64,000 nt of DNA from Pezizomycotina sp. ARF18 (Eukaryota; Ascomycota), in contig AZLU01000004.1 in assembly GCA_002224055.1 (NCBI GenBank), positions 182,735 to 246,734 on the forward strand, given 5' to 3'. This document shows, in pieces, positions 59,180 through 64,000 of the stretch (position 1 is the stretch's first letter; each line of letters opens with the position of its first letter). The notes under the pieces were generated by a model that saw only the letters and a list, made by a program, of their open reading frames with translations, ran no database searches and was not told the DNA's origin. The translations under genes were made by a program, and so were the position numbers.

Positions 59180-62100
59180 CTACGAACCGCCGCTCTCAAT
59201 CTGGTTCAATGCCTGCCTGCACTCTCCCTTACGTCCAAGCTCAATCTCATGGAACCCGACGACGCGCCGCCACCGACTAATGAGCTTCCCATATGTTCCC
59301 CATACGAAGGACCCGTACCGCCAACGCCGGATCCCGTATTCTCGCCCGTTTCGCCGCACTTCTTCAGCCACCTCAGGCCGTTAACGAAGCCGTACTCCTC
59401 CAGCTGCTGGATGCGCCTCTTGGCCTTCTCCTTGTCGCCGGCGTCTTCGGTCCACGTGAGGTTGATGCCCAGCCAGCTGAGGCCGCTCCTGACCTGGTCC
59501 ATGGGGAAATCGAACAGGCCGTTGAGAGCTTGGAACAGCTCTTGCGCTGTATCAGGTCGTCGCGGTGGTGCGGCTGAGCGGCTGCGATGTGCACCAGTAT
59601 GTAAACGATCGAGTGTACAATCTCGCGGTGCGGCTTCGACCGGAGCTTCTTCTCCAGTACGCCGTAAAAGTCGTTGTAGCCGTCGCCGCGGTGCGAGTCC
59701 GTGACCAGTGAATCTATCATGGGTGCAGAATTCGGAGGGACGATGAGGTTACGGATGAAATCGAGCGCCTGCTCCTGCAGGTCCAGCAGCGCCTTTTGCG
59801 CTGGCGTTAATATTGCCGAGGGACCCTGGTTCGAGATACGGTCGTACACGGCAGGTGAAAAAGGTATGCCGTTGTGCTTCTTGTACGGATATCTGCCGCC
59901 GACTGCAACAAGGCCTTCATCTTCAGTGCCACTGCCCTCAAATTCCCCCTCTAGGTCTTCCGCTTCCATCATGATATCAGCAGAATCAGTATCGTCCTCT
60001 TCCGCGACGTATGTCGTAGCATCCTCCGCGATCAGATCAATAAGGTAGGTAGAACCAAGGCCCTTAAGACAGTCCTTCTTGACATCGAGAGTGGTCTCTA
60101 GGACGAGATGCTTCAAGGCCCACATGGAGTTCAATCTCAGCGCTTCAACGTGTTGGTCGAAAGGCTTGCGCGGATCGGTTTTAACAAATTCGCAAAGCAG
60201 ATTTACGATGCCCATTTCAACAATACCCCGCCTCATCGGGCTGAAGGCCATGACCAGGTTGCAGATCGCGGCGGTCGCAGCAATTCGCACTCGTATTGAA
60301 GGGTGGGAAAGAAGCTTGAACAAAGGCTTTGAGACGTGATAATCGATGAGAGACGTCCGTAGGATGCTCACCGAACGGGATAACGAGCGAACAACATATG
60401 AAGCCGCGATGAGAACCGCTGGAGGTTACCTGGGCGGCCGTTGCAGGGAGAGCAATAGAAGGTGCAGCCGGCGTGTCGTCGTTTGAAGATGAGGCCAAAG
60501 TGGCATCGTTTGTGCCTGTCTCTAACAAATGGTGATCCAAGCCGGACATGGGGTCATCGCCATTCTCTTCCATGTCTCTCGGGTAGGGTACCATGGCGCC
60601 TACAACGCACGGTACTGCGCCGCCGTCAATGATCATTTTGCGGTATTCATCTTCGAACAGAGCGATAGCCGCGAGCGCTTTCAGCGTCGCTTCCCGGACC
60701 CTCATCTTGTGCTCCCTGCACCTCTCGACCCATATGCTGTCCTCACCGGTCAGGTTCGAAGCGGCGTCGGATTGAACTTCCTCGAACGCCTTCTTAAGCA
60801 TGGCGGTTAGTCGCTTGATTGCACCCGCATCGACGGCAGCCTTTTGCATCTCCGAGTTATCGTCACTAGCGTTGCCAGAATCGTCGTGCTCGCTCTCGGA
60901 TTATCCATTCTAGCTCTTGTATTTATTGCAGCCGATGCTCCCAAGTTTCGATGCAGACGACGAACCATCGGGTTCGTCAAGAAGCCTGACGAGTATCGGG
61001 ACTATGGAGAGGCTGATGGTTTTCGATCTGGCTTTGGTAACACATCCTGCCCTGACAAAATCCGTGAGAAGGTTCATAGCCAGCAAACGGTTTAGCGGGT
61101 TGTTGTCCAGTCTGATAAACGAAATCAGCAGCCGATGAGAGCCGACTCCGGATCCGATTCTGTTTCGGCGGTGAATGTAAGCGTCGAAGTGGCGGGTTCA
61201 ACAACTTCTTCGGGCTCGAGCTGCGTACTCGCCGCCGCCGCCACCGCCACCGCTTGCGCTTCAACACCTGTGAGTGAAGTAGATGTGCTTGCCCTACGCG
61301 GAGGATGTCTTGCAGACGCTGGAGATAGAGGGGGAATTCTTGATTTGTAAACGTGAACGTTCGTCACCTGGAGTCGTCATTGTGGTTGTCGATGCCGATG
61401 AAGCTACACCCGGTTCTCCCGGAGCGTCACCTGATGCCGTCATCGTAGATTGCTCCCTTCCCTGAGCGTTCGAATCTCCCGCCTCTGGGCGCGCCTCCTC
61501 GCCAAGAATGTTCGTAATCCATCCCGCAAACAGACACTGGTTCGCGCGCAGCTTGCTATCCCGCACGATTACGGATATCGAATCCAGCAGGGTCGCGATC
61601 TGCAGCGTCGACGGCGCCGAGGGAACGTAGAGCGGATCGCGGGTATCCTGCTTCTGGATTTCCACCTTTTTAGCCATGGACATCAGCGAGACGGCGCTAG
61701 ACGCCTTTGACACGGCACCCTTGTCCAATAAGGTTATCGGTTTTCGTATTTGAGGACGCCGACGCCTTTCCGACTCCGCGAGTCCTCAACCCTCTTGACG
61801 AGCATGCCAAGCCTTTTCACCAACGCGGCGAGCACCCTGCTCTCGACGAGCTTGTCCTGCCACCTGTGGTCCCCCTGCGGACATGTTTTAGCGATGAGGT
61901 TCGCGGCGGACGTGAAGATAGCATTGCTGGTGTCCTTCCCGTTGAGGATCGACGATATATTGCTTAGAAAGTACGGGTGCTGTTTGTAGCTGCGATACGA
62001 GTTGGGAAATGTTCAGCGAGTTCGGTAACGAGTAGATCGTGTTCAGCGTCCGCAGGGCCGCCTGGACGAATTTCGGCTCGATTCCTGAAGGTGTAAGGCA

Positions 62101-62561
62101 TCCAGGAGAGCCTCAACGATACGACTTAGCTGGTCGATGGGTAGCAGTGCCGTGTTACCTGATGTGGAAATCAGCTTCATCGTTCCACTTTCGTTCTCCT
62201 AACTCCCGTCCGCGAAAAGTATTTAACGAGATAATAAAAATAAAAAAAACGACGCAAACAGGGGGAACGCCTCAAGGGTGAACTCTACCGTGCGCCAGAC
62301 TACCACTACAATCGCCGCCTCTGTCTTGGACTCTAAATTTAGCGGGTTCTCGTCGTGGGATTCCAGGATGCCGATGAGGGGCTCCAGAAATCCCAGGTTG
62401 ACGTACGCGAGCTTCCTCTGGTCGTGCCCAATGAGCCTGTGCTTCAGCTGGCGCAAGGCGGCGAAGCGGCCAGACCTATCGTGTGAAGCCGAAGGGTTAT
62501 TCAGAACGGACAGTAAGGTTTCGGGAGACGGTTCAGCATCGGTAGAAGCCATGATGGCCAT
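59180..62561 (-). CDS. Armadillo-repeat GID/CTLH complex subunit (Gid5/Vid28, ARMC8-like)
   Basis: Gid5/Vid28 is an armadillo scaffold of the GID E3 ubiquitin ligase that holds the Gid4 degron receptor and drives turnover of gluconeogenic enzymes. The start MAIMASTDAEPSPETLLSVL (ATG 62561 or 62552) leads into LKHRLIGHDQRKLAYVNLGF and ESKTEAAIVVV, matching the ARMC8 N-terminus. Downstream come IVEALLDALHLQES, LVESRVLAALVKRLGMLVKR, an Ala/Ser/Glu-rich linker (about 61120-61450), LLAMNLLTDFVRAGCVTKAR, AVDAGAIKRLTAML, HPSIRVRIAATAAICNLVMA, LLDLQEQALDFIRNL and near the end GLSWLGINLTWTEDAG, comparable to human ARMC8 SNLIWNEEEG. Frames change many times, in the same one-base-loss pattern. An intron with a CATCAG acceptor near 62163 is likely. 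The stop is at 59180 or 59206 depending on the last frame, for about 1,000 residues. Confidence 0.82.
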
Positions 62562-64000
62562 TGATCTGTAGTGAGTTTCGAGAAAAGGTGTCCGATAAGT
62601 GTTAGTAGAGCTTCCAAAGAGGCCCGAGGGACGCCGTAATCTTGATGCCGGGTAAATGAGAGAAGGAATCTCCTGGCTAAGCTCGATGGTAGTCGAATGA
62701 GTATCGCACACCTACACGAGAAACCAACTTTGTTCGCTGTATGCTTCAACTGGATCAATATGCAATCGCAGGGAGGCGCTCGGGGTTTCTGAAGCGTTGA
62801 GGTAGACCAGAGAAAAATAAGGGAGGAATGTCGAAATTTCGCCAAGAAATGCAGGATACTTAAGTTCAGATGGAAGATGGAAAAAAAAAAAAAACCTGCA
62901 GCAAGAGGCTCCCCTGAGAACGGACTTCGTGGCAACGAGACAGAGGACGTGGATATCAAAAAAGAACGAAAACAAAAAGCGTATTGAGACTCAGACAGAG
63001 ATATATCAAAGAATATGAAGAAGAAAAGAAGATGTCGTGATGGTGGAGTTGAAAGAGTTGAAGGTTATGATTTTTTTTTTTTTTTTCTTGATAAAGATCA
63101 AGAGCGGAAGGAGGAACCGACGGTAGAGAACTGGGGGAAAAAAAGAAATCCTGGAAAAGCTGAAAACGGAGAAAAGTCGTGATGGGGAAAAAAAAAAATA
63201 CGCACTAAAACAAATTGAAAATTATTTACTGGGGGAGTGCAGAAAAGCGAGAGTTAATATAGGAGGCTCAAAACAGAACTCTCCCCTCTCTAACTTCACC
63301 ATTAAAGACCTCCACTGATCCAATAGCCTCTTCCGCGAGGACGCAATCGCGCAAGTGCATATTATACAGTTTCTTCTGTGAATAAAGCGCTTTATCGAAT
63401 GGCTTAGCCATGATCAAATTTTCGTTGCAGTTATAAATAGATCGCGAACTGCTTAGGCGCTTCATCTTGCGCTCTCAATTTCATGTTAAATACTGTCATT
63501 AAGTATATAATAATCATTAAACGGCCCAGGTATATCGCCGACAAGGTTACTAGTAAAATATCGTGACATCTGTCACACAAGCACTGAAAAAGTAAGGTTC
63601 CGCTAGCAATCCGAAGGCTTTCCACCTGGACACGATGGATATTAAGAGCCTGATGATTTTTATTTCAAATTTTCTAATTATAAGTTAGCTAATATAAAGT
63701 AGCACGTGCATTCGCAGGGAAAGCGATTTCTCACATCATGTTGCTGAAGCTGAACTTTATCGAGTACTACCGGTGTAGAAAAGCCAGATATCTTGAGGAA
63801 TACTCAGTACCTTATAATCTTCAAGTCTGGCTTTGGACTGAGTGTAATTTTGGGGCCGACTTGAGACACGTCTTCACGCCTGTTTAGATTGTATTCAGAT
63901 ACTTCATTAACCTTGGATATATATGACCGTTTCCTACCGTATTTAGGTGAAACACAAGAAAAAAAAATATCAGCGGAGAGGCCCTGAATCGGTCTCCTTG
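62562..64000. other. Upstream region of GID5 and window end, no gene seen
   Basis: The region to about 63240 is A/G-rich on the + strand (C/T-rich leader of the minus-strand GID5), including A14 and T16 tracts near 62880 and 63071. The remainder is mixed-composition sequence with short chance open frames only. Confidence 0.6.

Overview
The window is nuclear DNA of a filamentous ascomycete fungus (Pezizomycotina). The evidence is small GT-AG introns with CTAAY branch sites, fungal-type orthologues (a PREG/Pho80-like cyclin, a GNA-3-class G-alpha, the ERG4 sterol C-24(28) reductase, Gid5/Vid28, a fungal HNH protein), pyrimidine-rich leaders and TTAGGG-like motifs. Only about seven genes occupy 64 kb, and glycogen phosphorylase carries 12 introns. 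This suggests a large, gene-sparse, intron-rich genome such as a truffle relative (Pezizomycetes). A powdery mildew is a weaker alternative. The species call is inference.

Layout: 1-404, 3' end of an unrecognised + strand gene cut by the window edge. 6367-7043, CutC-family gene (+). 7-25.7 kb, an almost gene-free stretch of decayed repeats with a minisatellite block (20.16-21.21 kb), three diverged copies of one repeat and a strong hairpin. 25807-27178, PREG/Pho80-like cyclin (+), convergent with glycogen phosphorylase (28735-32214, -). 34003-35203, HNH-type protein (+), divergent from glycogen phosphorylase. About 36.08-36.7 kb, a doubtful small gene. 40592-42160, G-alpha subunit (-). 42.2-55.8 kb, gene-free. 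55785-57568, ERG4 (-), followed on the same strand by GID5/ARMC8-type armadillo protein (59180-62561, -). The last 1.4 kb holds nothing recognisable.

The main practical point is that nearly every real gene is interrupted by one-base deletions, mostly in short homopolymers, while splice sites and conserved motifs are intact. Allowing ten such deletions, glycogen phosphorylase reads as 880 codons with every intron phase correct. G-alpha gives 356 and ERG4 545. I read these as uncorrected long-read (or similar) assembly errors, not pseudogenes, and they explain why the longest open frames are only gene fragments.

The genes do not form a pathway cluster. They are unrelated housekeeping or signalling genes: phosphate signalling, glycogen breakdown, cAMP signalling, ergosterol synthesis and gluconeogenic enzyme turnover. 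I found no convincing new multi-gene system. The most unusual items are a 13-nt microexon in glycogen phosphorylase, an 18-bp-stem hairpin in a dispersed repeat, a perfect dyad just upstream of the cyclin start, a divergent HNH gene, and the very high number of A/T tracts of 20 nt or more (17 counted).
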